Source: Veillonella ratti (GTDB lineage: Bacteria; Bacillota; Negativicutes; Veillonellales; Veillonellaceae). From it: a stretch of DNA of 37,555 nucleotides. Of the stretch, positions 15,959 to 24,221 are shown one piece after another. Location: positions 1 through 37,555 of the forward strand of contig NZ_RQUX01000023.1 of NCBI RefSeq assembly GCF_003992115.1, read 5' to 3'. Position numbers and translations under genes: made by a program. Numbering within the stretch: the first letter of the stretch is position 1; the number at the start of each line of letters is the position of its first letter. Below the pieces are notes generated by a model. The model was given only the letters and a program-made list of their open reading frames with translations, had not been told where the DNA came from and searched no databases.

Positions 15959-16360
15959 ATGTTCAAGCAATTTGGATTGAAACAAAAGCCCATGTTCATG
16001 ATTATTCCCATGATTGATATTATTTTCTTTTTACTCGTATTTTTTATGATGAACAGCTTGCAAACGGTGGCGCAAAAGTCGTTGGATGTGCAACTCCCTG
16101 TAGCTCAGGCGGCGGTGCAACAAAAGCATGTGCCGGTTATTATTACCTTGGATACGGCGGGGCATATCGTAGTCGACGGTAAGCCGCTCAGTTTGACCGA
16201 TGCCAAAGAGGTACTGGTGACTAAGCAGGAAGCCAATCCGGCAGTGGCCGTAGTACTTCAGGCCGATGCTCATTCGGCTCACGGTCAAGTAGTAGCCATT
16301 ATGGACCTGGTGCGCAGTGCGGGAATTAAAAAATTCTCCATCGGTGCTACCAATAAATAA
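15959..16360 (+). CDS. exbD: ExbD/TolR-family protein
   Basis: A 133-residue ExbD. One membrane helix (about 14-33) carries the essential Asp in PMIDIIFFLLVFFMM (D20-D22 region), followed by a periplasmic domain ending SAGIKKFSIGATNK. It binds ExbB and couples proton flow to TonB. Length is typical. The 99-base gap before the next gene holds no clear terminator. Confidence 0.95.
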   Translation: MFKQFGLKQKPMFMIIPMIDIIFFLLVFFMMNSLQTVAQKSLDVQLPVAQAAVQQKHVPVIITLDTAGHIVVDGKPLSLTDAKEVLVTKQEANPAVAVVLQADAHSAHGQVVAIMDLVRSAGIKKFSIGATNK

Positions 16361-16459
16361 GCCGAATTCGTGCCGTGAAAAACGTATTAAAGTCGGCATA
16401 AGTTTTGCAAATAGAGCTGTGAAGGCATAGCATCTCAAAGTTATGGAAAGGATTTGTAT

Positions 16460-18097
16460 ATGATGAAACCGGAAGAGTTATTTGCGAAGATGTCCCCCGA
16501 AGAGCGATTGATGCAATTGGGGCGGGCTACAGATAATCCGTTGATGGAGGCCTTTGATGCGAAGCGCGTCGTTCATGCCGGTCTCAACGGTCGTCCTTTA
16601 AGCCCTGAAGAAGCGCAACAAACATGGCAGCAGGTCATGGCAACGGAGCCGGTTAAAGGGCAATTGCAATCGGCGTATATTCACATTCCGTTTTGCCAGA
16701 CGAAGTGCTTGTACTGCGGATTTTTTCAAAACGCGGCCAATCAGTCCGCTGAGGACCGTTATATAGATTTATTGATTCAGGATTTAGAAAGTGATGCCAC
16801 GCAGCGTCGCTTAAAAGACGGTTTAATTCAGACCGTGTTTATCGGCGGGGGTACGCCGACGTCGTTATCGGCAACCAATGCAGCTCGTTTATTGCAGACT
16901 ATTAAAAAATGTTTGCCGTTAGCCAATGATTACGAATTAACCTTGGAAGGGCGCATCAATGATGTGGTGCCGGAGAAAATGGAGGCCTGGTTCGCCAACG
17001 GCGTGAATCGAATGTCGCTGGGCGTACAGTCTTTTCACACGAAGATTCGTCGCCAATTGGGCCGCCTTGATGACCAAGAGACCATCTTAGAGCGATTGCA
17101 CCAGTTAAAAGAGTACAATCAATGTTCCTTGGTGGTCGACTTAATCTACGGCTTGCCGGATCAGACGCCTGAAAAATGGCAGGAAGATTTGGAGATGCTG
17201 GAAGCGGCGCCAATCGACGGGATGGATTTGTATCAGCTCAATGTGTTTGAAAACAGTGATTTGAATACAGCTATCAAGAACGGCAAAGTATCGCCGGCGG
17301 CGACAACCCGTGAACAGGCGGCCATGTTCGCCCAAGCGCGTGCATTTGTTGATTCGTATAATTATCGTCGCCTCAGTGCCGCCCATTGGAGCCGTTCCTC
17401 CCGTGAACGCAGTTTATATAACACCATGGCTAAACGGGGCTATCCTATGTTTCCGTTCGGCTGCGGCGCCGGCGGTAATGTAGGGGGCTATATGACGATG
17501 CTCCATCGTTCGTTGGGTGCTTATGAGCACATGGTAGAAGCGGGTCAAAAACCGTTCATGGTACTTATGAAGCAATCACCGTTACAGGAAGTGGCGAATA
17601 TCATCGTTGATCAATTGGAGCATTGCTACTTTGATTTGAAACCGTTAGTGGCCTACGATGAACGTTTGGCCGAGCTTACTTGGCTCTATGATTTGTGGCG
17701 TGAACGAGGCCTCGTTGAATATAACGGAATTATGTATAAATTAACCTTGGCCGGTGAATTCTGGCATGTGAATTTGACACAAACAACGATTGAGTTGGCT
17801 CAGTATTTACTGACCGGTGAATCGAGCATGTCCCACGAACGCATTGCGGCCCAAAATGCTCCGGGTAAGCCGGCCGGTCATCCCGGTGGCGTACCAAAAG
17901 GCCATCCCGGTGGCATGCCTAAAGGCCATTCGGGGGGAATCCCTAAAGGACATCCGGCAAGTATTGCTAAGAAATCAGCACATGCCATGACCGAACCGGA
18001 AGGGATGATAAAGGGTCACATGGGCAGCATGATTAAGGAGCAACCGCCGGGCATTCATGTGGTTCGTGGTGCCAAAGGAAATGAGGTGTCCGGTTGA
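16460..18097 (+). CDS. hutW: HutW/ChuW-like anaerobic heme-degrading radical SAM protein with His-rich tail
   Basis: A 545-residue radical SAM protein of the HemN-like class. The cluster motif is FCQTKCLYCGFF (C79, C83, C86), followed by GGGTPTSL and the LEGRINDV and GVQSFHTKIRRQLGR stretches. The CGFF after the third Cys, the neighbouring heme-type importer and the flavodoxin favour the HutW/ChuW/HmuW branch, which opens heme without oxygen, over coproporphyrinogen dehydrogenase. The last 79 residues are unusual: four 8-residue repeats (PAGHPGGV, PKGHPGGM, PKGHSGGI, PKGHPASI) and seven His in all, a possible metal- or heme-binding tail. ATG 16460 follows AAAGGA; the frame extends to a TTG just upstream without an SD. 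The stop overlaps hmuT by four bases. Confidence 0.85.
   Translation: MMKPEELFAKMSPEERLMQLGRATDNPLMEAFDAKRVVHAGLNGRPLSPEEAQQTWQQVMATEPVKGQLQSAYIHIPFCQTKCLYCGFFQNAANQSAEDRYIDLLIQDLESDATQRRLKDGLIQTVFIGGGTPTSLSATNAARLLQTIKKCLPLANDYELTLEGRINDVVPEKMEAWFANGVNRMSLGVQSFHTKIRRQLGRLDDQETILERLHQLKEYNQCSLVVDLIYGLPDQTPEKWQEDLEMLEAAPIDGMDLYQLNVFENSDLNTAIKNGKVSPAATTREQAAMFAQARAFVDSYNYRRLSAAHWSRSSRERSLYNTMAKRGYPMFPFGCGAGGNVGGYMTMLHRSLGAYEHMVEAGQKPFMVLMKQSPLQEVANIIVDQLEHCYFDLKPLVAYDERLAELTWLYDLWRERGLVEYNGIMYKLTLAGEFWHVNLTQTTIELAQYLLTGESSMSHERIAAQNAPGKPAGHPGGVPKGHPGGMPKGHSGGIPKGHPASIAKKSAHAMTEPEGMIKGHMGSMIKEQPPGIHVVRGAKGNEVSG
17870..17965 (+). repeat. Four 24-bp in-frame repeats coding for the HutW tail
   Basis: Four consecutive 24-bp units encode PxGHxxxx octapeptides. 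The units differ at third codon positions, so they are not a fresh slippage product. In-frame repeats can still change number between strains. Confidence 0.85.
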
Positions 18098-19062
18098 AAC
18101 GATACTTATTGATTCCGGTGACCATCGTAGTCTTGTGCGTCATAGCGCTGACAAGTTGGATTTCCCTGACTCATGAGGACAACTCGCAGATTCCGATGCG
18201 CACGGTAACGGATGCGACCGGTACCGAGGTAGTGATTCCACAGCATCCGAAGCGCGTCGTTATTTTGAACTCCGCCAACTTAGACATGTATTATGCCGTT
18301 GGCGGCACTGTAGTCGGTAAGCCTACCTCCTCGTATATTTCTAAAGAAATAAGGGAAAAGACGAAGGATGTGCCCGCCGTGGGCACCCTTCACAGTCCCA
18401 GCGTGGAGGCCATTATCGGGCTTCATCCGGACCTTGTTATCGGTATAAATGTACCGTTTAATACGAATTTACGGGATATTCTGGCACAGGCGGATATTCC
18501 GTTATACATTAATGATTTAGACACCTATGACGATGTGGTGACGACGCTGACCTTTTTCGGTGAACTCACCAACCAGCCGGATGTTGCGAAAGCAACGGCT
18601 GACAAAGCGATGGCGAATTATAATAAACTTGTTGATGATGCTAAAAAACAAAAAGGGCCGCGCAGCCTTATTATTTTCGGTGCGCCCGGCAGTTTCAGCA
18701 TGGCCACAAGTAAAGCTTTCAGCGGCAATTTATTAGAGCTTCTGGGAGGGCATAATATAGCCGATATGGCGACAGACCTGGACGGCGATTATGTGCCGCT
18801 CAGCATGGAATATGTGGTGAAAACCGATCCGGAAGTTATCTTTTTTATCAGCATGTCGCCTAAATCGGACAGCGTTAATGTATTTAAACGTGAGATGCTT
18901 GAGAGCTCTGCCTGGGCTGATGTAAGCGCTGTTAAAACACAGCGAATTTATTACTTGTCCGGTGGCTTGTTTGCGGCTAACCCGGGCACGCGCATCAGTG
19001 AGGCGCTCACAATTATGTATGATGATTTATACGGAAAGGAGGCGGCCCATGACGAACCGTAA
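18094..19062 (+). CDS. hmuT: HmuT-like heme/iron ABC substrate-binding protein
   Basis: A 322-residue periplasmic binding protein of the FecB/BtuF class. An N-terminal hydrophobic segment (about 4-24) has no clear lipobox, so it may be anchored by the helix or cleaved. The class III fold begins MRTVTDATGTEVVIPQHPKRVV, with LHPDLVIGI in the first lobe and AVKTQRIYYLSGG in the second. It would carry heme or another iron chelate from the receptor to the permease. The TTG start overlaps the hutW stop (TTGA) and has GAGGTG upstream. It overlaps the permease gene by 14 bases, so translation is coupled. Confidence 0.9.
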   Translation: MKRYLLIPVTIVVLCVIALTSWISLTHEDNSQIPMRTVTDATGTEVVIPQHPKRVVILNSANLDMYYAVGGTVVGKPTSSYISKEIREKTKDVPAVGTLHSPSVEAIIGLHPDLVIGINVPFNTNLRDILAQADIPLYINDLDTYDDVVTTLTFFGELTNQPDVAKATADKAMANYNKLVDDAKKQKGPRSLIIFGAPGSFSMATSKAFSGNLLELLGGHNIADMATDLDGDYVPLSMEYVVKTDPEVIFFISMSPKSDSVNVFKREMLESSAWADVSAVKTQRIYYLSGGLFAANPGTRISEALTIMYDDLYGKEAAHDEP

Positions 19063-20143
19063 CGCGCCAGCCGGCTCATCAACACCAATAAAAACTGAAG
19101 AGCGAGCACTAAACGGGCAAACGGCAGTGCATTCGAAACAAAATCAGACGTACCATGATTCGCGGCAACGTAAACGCCGCCTGACATATCTTATAGCCGG
19201 CCTATTCTTAGTATTTGTGGTTATTACCGGTTTTATGTATGGCGCCGTGCCTATTACTTGGCAGGAACTCTTAGCCGTGATGCAGGGGCAGGGAACGGCA
19301 GATACCGAGCGTATCCTATATTATTTGCGCTTGCCGCGCGTGATTGCCGCCGCCTTGGTAGGCATGAATTTAGCCTTGGCGGGCTGTATTTTGCAAGGTG
19401 TATTGCATAATCCGTTGGCGGACCCTGGGATTATCGGCGTGACCGCCGGTGCCGGTGTGGCGGCCATGGCGGTTATGATTTTGGCGCCGGCCTTGACGGC
19501 GTGGGTGCCGTTAGCCGCTTTTGTAGGTGCTTTGGTAGCCTTAGCGGTTGTATTTATTCTCGCTTGGGACCGAGGCATTAATCCCTTGCGACTTATCTTA
19601 GCCGGGGTGGCCGTGGCGGCCTTTTTCGGTGGCGGTACGACGGCCTTATCCGTTATGTTCCCGGATAGAATTCAGGGCGTAGTTAACTGGTTGGCCGGCG
19701 GTTTTGCCGGTGCCCGTTGGACCTATGTGTGGATTGTCTTGCCATACAGCATTATCGGTTTGGTAGGGGCTCTTTGGAACTATCGCAAACTCAATGCATT
19801 GCAAATGGGCGAAGAAGTGGCCTTGTCACTGGGCATTAATTTGAAAAAAACGCGTATTATTTTAGTGCTTTTGGCGGCGATTTTAGCGGCCGCGTCCGTA
19901 AGTGTGGCCGGTTTACTCGGCTTTGTAGGCTTAATTGTACCCCATTTGATGCGCCTCGTAGTGGGTTCTGATTTTGAGTACTTATTGCCTGCATCGGCTG
20001 TATTTGGGGCCGGCTTATTGGTCGGTGCCGATACGTTTGCCCGCACTATTTTCAGCCCTGCTGAAATTCCCGTAGGGATTTTCTTATCCTTCTTGGGTGC
20101 ACCGTTCTTCTTATACTTATTGAAATGGAGGAGCCGCGCATGA
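19049..20143 (+). CDS. hmuU: FecCD-family permease, HmuU-like
   Basis: A 364-residue permease of the FecCD/BtuC family, with eight to ten helices. Conserved marks are LRLPRVIAAALVGMNLALAG, HNPLADPGIIGVTAGAGVAA, and near the end GLLGFVGLIVPHLMRLVVG, the ATPase-coupling loop. A hydrophilic N-terminal extension of about 45 residues precedes the first helix and is longer than usual. I start at ATG 19049 because AAAGGAGG stands eight bases ahead. The TGA overlaps the ATPase start as ATGA. Confidence 0.93.
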   Translation: MTNRNAPAGSSTPIKTEERALNGQTAVHSKQNQTYHDSRQRKRRLTYLIAGLFLVFVVITGFMYGAVPITWQELLAVMQGQGTADTERILYYLRLPRVIAAALVGMNLALAGCILQGVLHNPLADPGIIGVTAGAGVAAMAVMILAPALTAWVPLAAFVGALVALAVVFILAWDRGINPLRLILAGVAVAAFFGGGTTALSVMFPDRIQGVVNWLAGGFAGARWTYVWIVLPYSIIGLVGALWNYRKLNALQMGEEVALSLGINLKKTRIILVLLAAILAAASVSVAGLLGFVGLIVPHLMRLVVGSDFEYLLPASAVFGAGLLVGADTFARTIFSPAEIPVGIFLSFLGAPFFLYLLKWRSRA

Positions 20144-20931
20144 CAAGATCGTTAGTTATGAAAAACGGACGTATCGGTTACGATACGCGGGCTGTGGGTG
20201 AAAACGTTTCGCTCGTTTTTGACAAACCTGAAATCGTGTCCATTATCGGGCCGAATGGTTCCGGTAAGTCGACAGTATTAAAAACCTTGGGCCGTTTATT
20301 ACAGCCGTTGGGCGGTACCGTCTATCTTGACGGTAAAGATATTCACGGCATGAATTCGAAAGCGGTAGCCCGTATTATTTCCATGTTGCCCCAATCGGCG
20401 CAGGCACCGGCAGATATGACGGTGCGGGATTTGGTCATGTGCGGTCGTTTGCCGTATCAGAATCCTTTCAGTTCGCTCACCACGGAAGATGTGGCGGCGG
20501 TACAAACAGCGCTGGAAGAAACGGGCCTTGTGGAACTGCAGCACCGTCCTTTGAAAGATTTATCCGGCGGTGAGCGGCAACGTGCTTGGCTCGTCATGGC
20601 TGTAGCGCAGGAGCCGGACATTCTGCTCTTGGATGAACCGACCACCTTCCTCGATGTGCGTTACCAATTGGAGCTCATGAAATTGGTCGTGAAACTCCAT
20701 CGCACCAGGGGTATTACGGTTATCATGGTGCTTCACGATTTGAACCATGCGGCGCATTTCAGTGACCGCTTGATTGCGGTGAAAAAAGGTAACATCGTGG
20801 CGGACGGTCCGGTGGCTGATATTTTCACAGAACCGGTGCTCAGCGATTTGTATGAAGTACAGATGGTTTTTACCGAACTTAAGATTAACGGCGTGACGCA
20901 CAACATTTGCGTGCCTTATGAAAGTCGGTAG
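20140..20931 (+). CDS. hmuV: Iron/heme ABC transporter ATPase, HmuV-like
   Basis: A 263-residue ABC ATPase. Walker A is GPNGSGKST, the Q-loop lies around MLPQSAQAP, the signature is LSGGERQR, Walker B is ILLLDEPT and the H-loop is VLHDLNHA: a full set of the FepC/BtuD type. Sequence around FLDVRYQLELMKLVVKLH is usual for chelate-type importers. ATG 20140 follows GGAGG and forms ATGA with the permease stop; ATG 20125 in frame is possible. Ligand specificity is not readable from the ATPase and is inferred from the neighbours. Confidence 0.93.
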   Translation: MTRSLVMKNGRIGYDTRAVGENVSLVFDKPEIVSIIGPNGSGKSTVLKTLGRLLQPLGGTVYLDGKDIHGMNSKAVARIISMLPQSAQAPADMTVRDLVMCGRLPYQNPFSSLTTEDVAAVQTALEETGLVELQHRPLKDLSGGERQRAWLVMAVAQEPDILLLDEPTTFLDVRYQLELMKLVVKLHRTRGITVIMVLHDLNHAAHFSDRLIAVKKGNIVADGPVADIFTEPVLSDLYEVQMVFTELKINGVTHNICVPYESR

Positions 20932-20972
20932 CTTTAGAATTTTCAAAACGGAAACGTTGAAAGGAGATATAG

Positions 20973-21488
20973 ATGAACAGCATTGTTATTTACTCGTCCC
21001 GCACAGGGAATACGAAACAAGTAGCGGAAGCAATCGTAGGTGTGTTACCGGAAGGTACGCCTTGTATGCCCGTAAACGAAGCACCCGCTGATTTGAGCCA
21101 ATACGACTTGGTTTTCATGGGCTTCTGGGCTGACCAGGGCAATGCGGATAAAGCGGCGCAGGCTGTTTTAAAACGCATCGACAATGAAAAAGTAGCGCTC
21201 TTTGCTACTTTAGGTGTACCGCCGATGATGCCGCATGCGAAAGAAACCATGGTAGCCGCTACCGGTCTTTTGCCAAAAGGACAGGAACCAATCGGAACCT
21301 TCATGTGCCAAGGCAAAGTAGATCCGAAAGTCATCGAGATGATGTTCAAAATCTTCCCGGACGGTCATCCGCACGGACGCAATCCGGAACGTGAAGAACG
21401 CCATAAACAGGCGGCCTCGCATCCGGATGCTAACGACTTGGCTAATGCAGCGGCATTCGCTAAAGACGTTTTGGCCAAATTAGGCTAA
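20973..21488 (+). CDS. Flavodoxin-family protein
   Basis: A 171-residue flavodoxin-like protein. The FMN phosphate loop is YSSRTGNTKQVAEAI; the middle has GFWADQGNAD and FATLGVPP, where flavin ring contacts are expected. ATG follows AAAGGAG, 41 bases after the ATPase gene and in the same direction, so it is likely the last gene of the exbB-to-ATPase run. Flavodoxins in heme loci (HmuF of Fusobacterium) supply electrons to the radical SAM heme-opening enzyme; that role fits here by context. An iron-free electron carrier also suits iron-limited growth. Confidence 0.88.
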   Translation: MNSIVIYSSRTGNTKQVAEAIVGVLPEGTPCMPVNEAPADLSQYDLVFMGFWADQGNADKAAQAVLKRIDNEKVALFATLGVPPMMPHAKETMVAATGLLPKGQEPIGTFMCQGKVDPKVIEMMFKIFPDGHPHGRNPEREERHKQAASHPDANDLANAAAFAKDVLAKLG

Positions 21489-21569
21489 GAGAATACATCG
21501 GCAACATGCAGGTAACATTCAAGCCATAACAGTTTGATTAATACATATAACATATTGAGTGTAATAAAT

Positions 21570-21704
21570 TGACATAATAGGTAAGGACCTAGCTAAACAC
21601 ATATGCGATAGACGGATTAAAGACCCCTAAGCTTCCGCGGTGAGAGGGGCTTGGCCGCTGTAGTCATTATGGTGTAGACAGGTCCTTTTATTATGTCATT
21701 TTTT
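21570..21704 (+). ncRNA. 135-bp structured element with 18-bp closing stem and T6
   Basis: TGACATAATA (21570-21579) pairs with TATTATGTCA (21689-21698), and AAGGACCT (21583-21590) pairs with AGGTCCTT (21680-21687); only a small internal loop interrupts. The 89-base interior has more pairings (ACACATA with TATGGTGT; CCCCT with AGAGGGG; GCGG with CCGC). Six T follow. It is not a plain terminator, given the large loop, and no B12, TPP, FMN or SAM riboswitch motif is visible. It may be a cis-regulatory RNA, a small RNA gene or a MITE-like insertion. It lies between the flavodoxin and the receptor; the rest of the 338-base gap holds only the receptor promoter. Confidence 0.5.
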
Positions 21705-21732
21705 ATACATAGATTTTTTCAAAAAGTATAAT
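21704..21732 (+). promoter_or_regulatory. Promoter of the TonB-dependent receptor
   Basis: TATACA and a perfect TATAAT are 17 bases apart, about 95 bases before the start. It begins right where the T run of the structured element ends. Confidence 0.5.
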
Positions 21733-21826
21733 GGTAAGTTCTAGATATAATTAGGGATTTGTAATGTGCAATTGTGAACTGTGTTAATTTGTGTTTTTAT
21801 TATGTGATGTGTAGAGGTGTTTAGAG

Positions 21827-23899
21827 ATGAAAAGAGTAAAATCCAAAGAACTTGTGTTGCGTGCTATGACCTTAGCTGTGTTATTGGCACCCGTATATGG
21901 TGTGCAAGCCGCTGATTTAGAAACGGATTTGGTAGTCGTTACGGCGTCCAAGACAGCGGAAACTGTGAAAGCGGCACCGCAGGCGGTAGAAGTAGTTACG
22001 GCTGAAGATATGAAACGCATGGGTGCTACCGATTTGGTATCCGCCTTGCAGTTGGCGGATAATGTGAGCCTCGCCGAATCGGCTATGACGGGCAATCAGG
22101 TAATGCTCCGCGGTATGGATACGAAACATACCCTCATTTTGGTAGACGGTAAGCGTATTGCCGGTGAAGATACGGACAGCACGGCGAATGTGTACACACT
22201 CGGTCGTATGAGCCTTGATACGGTGGAACGGGTGGAAATCGTACGCGGCGCCACCAGCTCTTTATACGGTTCCGATGCTATGGGCGGTGTTATTAACATC
22301 ATTACGAAGATTCCGGATAAAGAAGGTGTAACGGTTGGTGTTAATACGGGTACCAGACAGCAGAACAATTATTATCGCTATGATTCCGGCAAGCAGGGCC
22401 GTTGGAATTTGACAACCGGCGCTCAGTTTACCAAAGTGCGTCCTCAGAATATTTTGACCGTAACGGAAGCGTCTGCCACTAAAGTGGGCAGTGAAGGTTA
22501 CAACCGCTACATGTTCGGCAATCGTCAGAATTTTGACATCAGCGCTACTTATGATTTTGAAAACGCCAACAAGAATAAACTTCGTTTGGATGCGAATTAT
22601 TTTAAAGAAAAACTTCGCACCGAGCTGGCCGATGTGCAGGGCATCAGCCGTGGCATGACCTATGACCAGCAAAAAGACAAGGTGGAGCATTACAACAACA
22701 CGGGCTACGGCTTGAGTGCTACCTATACCGGGGCGACCGCTAAAAACGAATACCAAGTGCGCACGTACTACAATCAGCTGAAAAAAGATTATGACATGAG
22801 CAATAATGTGGACTTCTCCTTCTTGGGCCGCTTCAGTAAAGTGGCGCAAACCATGATGGAGCGTATGTATCCAAGCTCCGATTATGACCGCGCGAAATAT
22901 TACACATGGGTAACGGATGCGCAGAACACCATGTTCCTCAATGACCAACATACGTTGACCTTCGGCGGTGAATATCGCAAGGTATACTATGCAGGTACCC
23001 GTTTGGGCGGCCAAGCCGATTCCAATGGTGTGAAAACCCAGGATGCTCATACAGTTAACTCCTACTCCGGTTTTGTGGAAGATACTTGGCAGGTAACGGA
23101 TAAACTCATGCTCCAGCCATCGGTTCGTTATGAGCACAACAGCTCCTTCGGTTCCAATGTGTCGCCACATATCGGCTTAAACTACAGCATTAAGGATAAC
23201 CTTCGTTTCAAAGCCAACTACGGTAAGGGTTATAAAGCGCCGACCGTGTCCGAACTCTACATGGATATGTGGCATAGTCCGGGCCCAATCATGGTAAACG
23301 TAGTGGGGAACCCGGATTTGCAACCAGAAAAATCCACCAACTTTGACTTCTCCTTGGAAGGCGAACGCGGTAATTCCTTCGGTAAAATCACGTACTACAA
23401 TAATAAGGTATCCAACTTAATCAACTACAATCAGTGGCGTGATGCGGCTACCGGCGTTTACCATGCGCAGTATGTGAACGTAAATAAGGCACAGATTAAT
23501 GGCGTGGAATTGACGGTAGGCCATAAATTGAGCGATCGTTTGACCTTAAAAGGCACCTACAACTATATCGATGCTAAAGATAAAACCACTGATACTCGTT
23601 TGTTAAACCGTGCAAAATCCATTACGACGGTACAACTCGTATACGATGATCACAAGAAGACAGGCTACAATGCAGTTCTTTGGAACAGCTTCACCCATGA
23701 CTATGCGTACAATGCGAGCGGTCGCAGCAGCACCAGCTATGATCTCTATTCCTTCAATACATTGAACGCAGCGGTAACGCGTAACTTTAATGAAAACTTC
23801 TCGGCCTTCGTAGCGGTGAACAACATCCTTGATAAAGATGTGGAAGACCTCAACATGTACGGTCGCGTATGGCGCGTAGGGGCGGAAATTAAGTTCTAA
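21827..23899 (+). CDS. TonB-dependent outer-membrane receptor, probably heme
   Basis: A 690-residue receptor. The signal peptide (1-28, ends GVQA) is followed by a TonB-box-like DLVVVTAS, the plug domain (about 45-160: MLRGMDTKHTLILVDGKRI, VERVEIVRGATSSLYGSDAMGGVINIITK), then a 22-stranded barrel with FKANYGKGYKAPTVSELYM and the terminal EIKF. Type BtuB/Cir/HmuR. It moves a ligand into the periplasm with TonB energy. Heme is inferred from the adjacent hutW-hmuTUV genes. It has its own promoter and GAGG-type SD. No clear terminator follows before the pyr promoter. Confidence 0.93.
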   Translation: MKRVKSKELVLRAMTLAVLLAPVYGVQAADLETDLVVVTASKTAETVKAAPQAVEVVTAEDMKRMGATDLVSALQLADNVSLAESAMTGNQVMLRGMDTKHTLILVDGKRIAGEDTDSTANVYTLGRMSLDTVERVEIVRGATSSLYGSDAMGGVINIITKIPDKEGVTVGVNTGTRQQNNYYRYDSGKQGRWNLTTGAQFTKVRPQNILTVTEASATKVGSEGYNRYMFGNRQNFDISATYDFENANKNKLRLDANYFKEKLRTELADVQGISRGMTYDQQKDKVEHYNNTGYGLSATYTGATAKNEYQVRTYYNQLKKDYDMSNNVDFSFLGRFSKVAQTMMERMYPSSDYDRAKYYTWVTDAQNTMFLNDQHTLTFGGEYRKVYYAGTRLGGQADSNGVKTQDAHTVNSYSGFVEDTWQVTDKLMLQPSVRYEHNSSFGSNVSPHIGLNYSIKDNLRFKANYGKGYKAPTVSELYMDMWHSPGPIMVNVVGNPDLQPEKSTNFDFSLEGERGNSFGKITYYNNKVSNLINYNQWRDAATGVYHAQYVNVNKAQINGVELTVGHKLSDRLTLKGTYNYIDAKDKTTDTRLLNRAKSITTVQLVYDDHKKTGYNAVLWNSFTHDYAYNASGRSSTSYDLYSFNTLNAAVTRNFNENFSAFVAVNNILDKDVEDLNMYGRVWRVGAEIKF

Positions 23900-23985
23900 G
23901 AGTTCAGAAATTTTTGCCAAACAGCTATACGTTCAACCTCTAAGCCATATGATTTTTTGATAATTCTAACTTCATAATACTAACC

Positions 23986-24014
23986 TTGACAGGCTAACTT
24001 GAGACAGGTAAAAT
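23986..24014 (+). promoter_or_regulatory. Promoter of the pyr operon
   Basis: TTGACA, 17 bases, TAAAAT: a near-consensus promoter. The start near 24021 gives a leader of about 200 nt that carries the attenuator. Confidence 0.8.
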
Positions 24015-24082
24015 ATAAAAAGAAGAAACAGAAGAACGGTACGAGAGACTGTTCGTTTCACGACAATTTACCTTTTAAGTTA

Positions 24083-24153
24083 GTCCTGTGAGGCTAGTAA
24101 AGGATATGGTAGGCACCTGTATATTGCTATAGGTGTATCACTAAGTCTGCTAT
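24083..24153 (+). promoter_or_regulatory. PyrR-binding attenuator of the pyr operon
   Basis: CCTGTGAGGCTAGTAA (24085-24100) with flanking TCCT/AGGA pairing matches the PyrR anti-antiterminator loop of Bacillus pyr leaders. A second hairpin CACCT/AGGTG (24115-24135 region) lies between it and the terminator. When UMP is high, PyrR binding should favour termination. No pyrR gene is in the window, so it must be encoded elsewhere. The remainder of the 322-base gap upstream of pyrB holds the promoter and nothing coding. Confidence 0.85.
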
Positions 24154-24187
24154 AGACCTTTTGCCACAGGCAAAGGGTCTTTTTTTG
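24154..24187 (+). terminator. Attenuation terminator of the pyr leader
   Basis: A 12-bp stem (24154-24165 and 24169-24180) with one G-U is followed by eight T, 35 bases before pyrB. Its place inside the leader fits regulated read-through. Confidence 0.9.
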
Positions 24188-24221
24188 TTATAACCGGGAA
24201 TCTCAGTTAAGGAGGCTGACA

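Noticed and set aside
16460-18097. Coproporphyrinogen dehydrogenase HemN/HemW
   Set aside because: The heme-uptake context with flavodoxin and the CGFF form of the cluster motif fit HutW/ChuW better, though the families are related.
21570-21704. Cobalamin riboswitch before the TonB-dependent receptor
   Set aside because: The B12-box type sequence (GCCACTG) and the usual core are missing, and the neighbours point to heme.
22262-23170. Long minus-strand frame of 302 codons inside the receptor gene
   Set aside because: It is antisense to a clearly conserved receptor, has no SD or promoter, and its composition mirrors the opposite codons.
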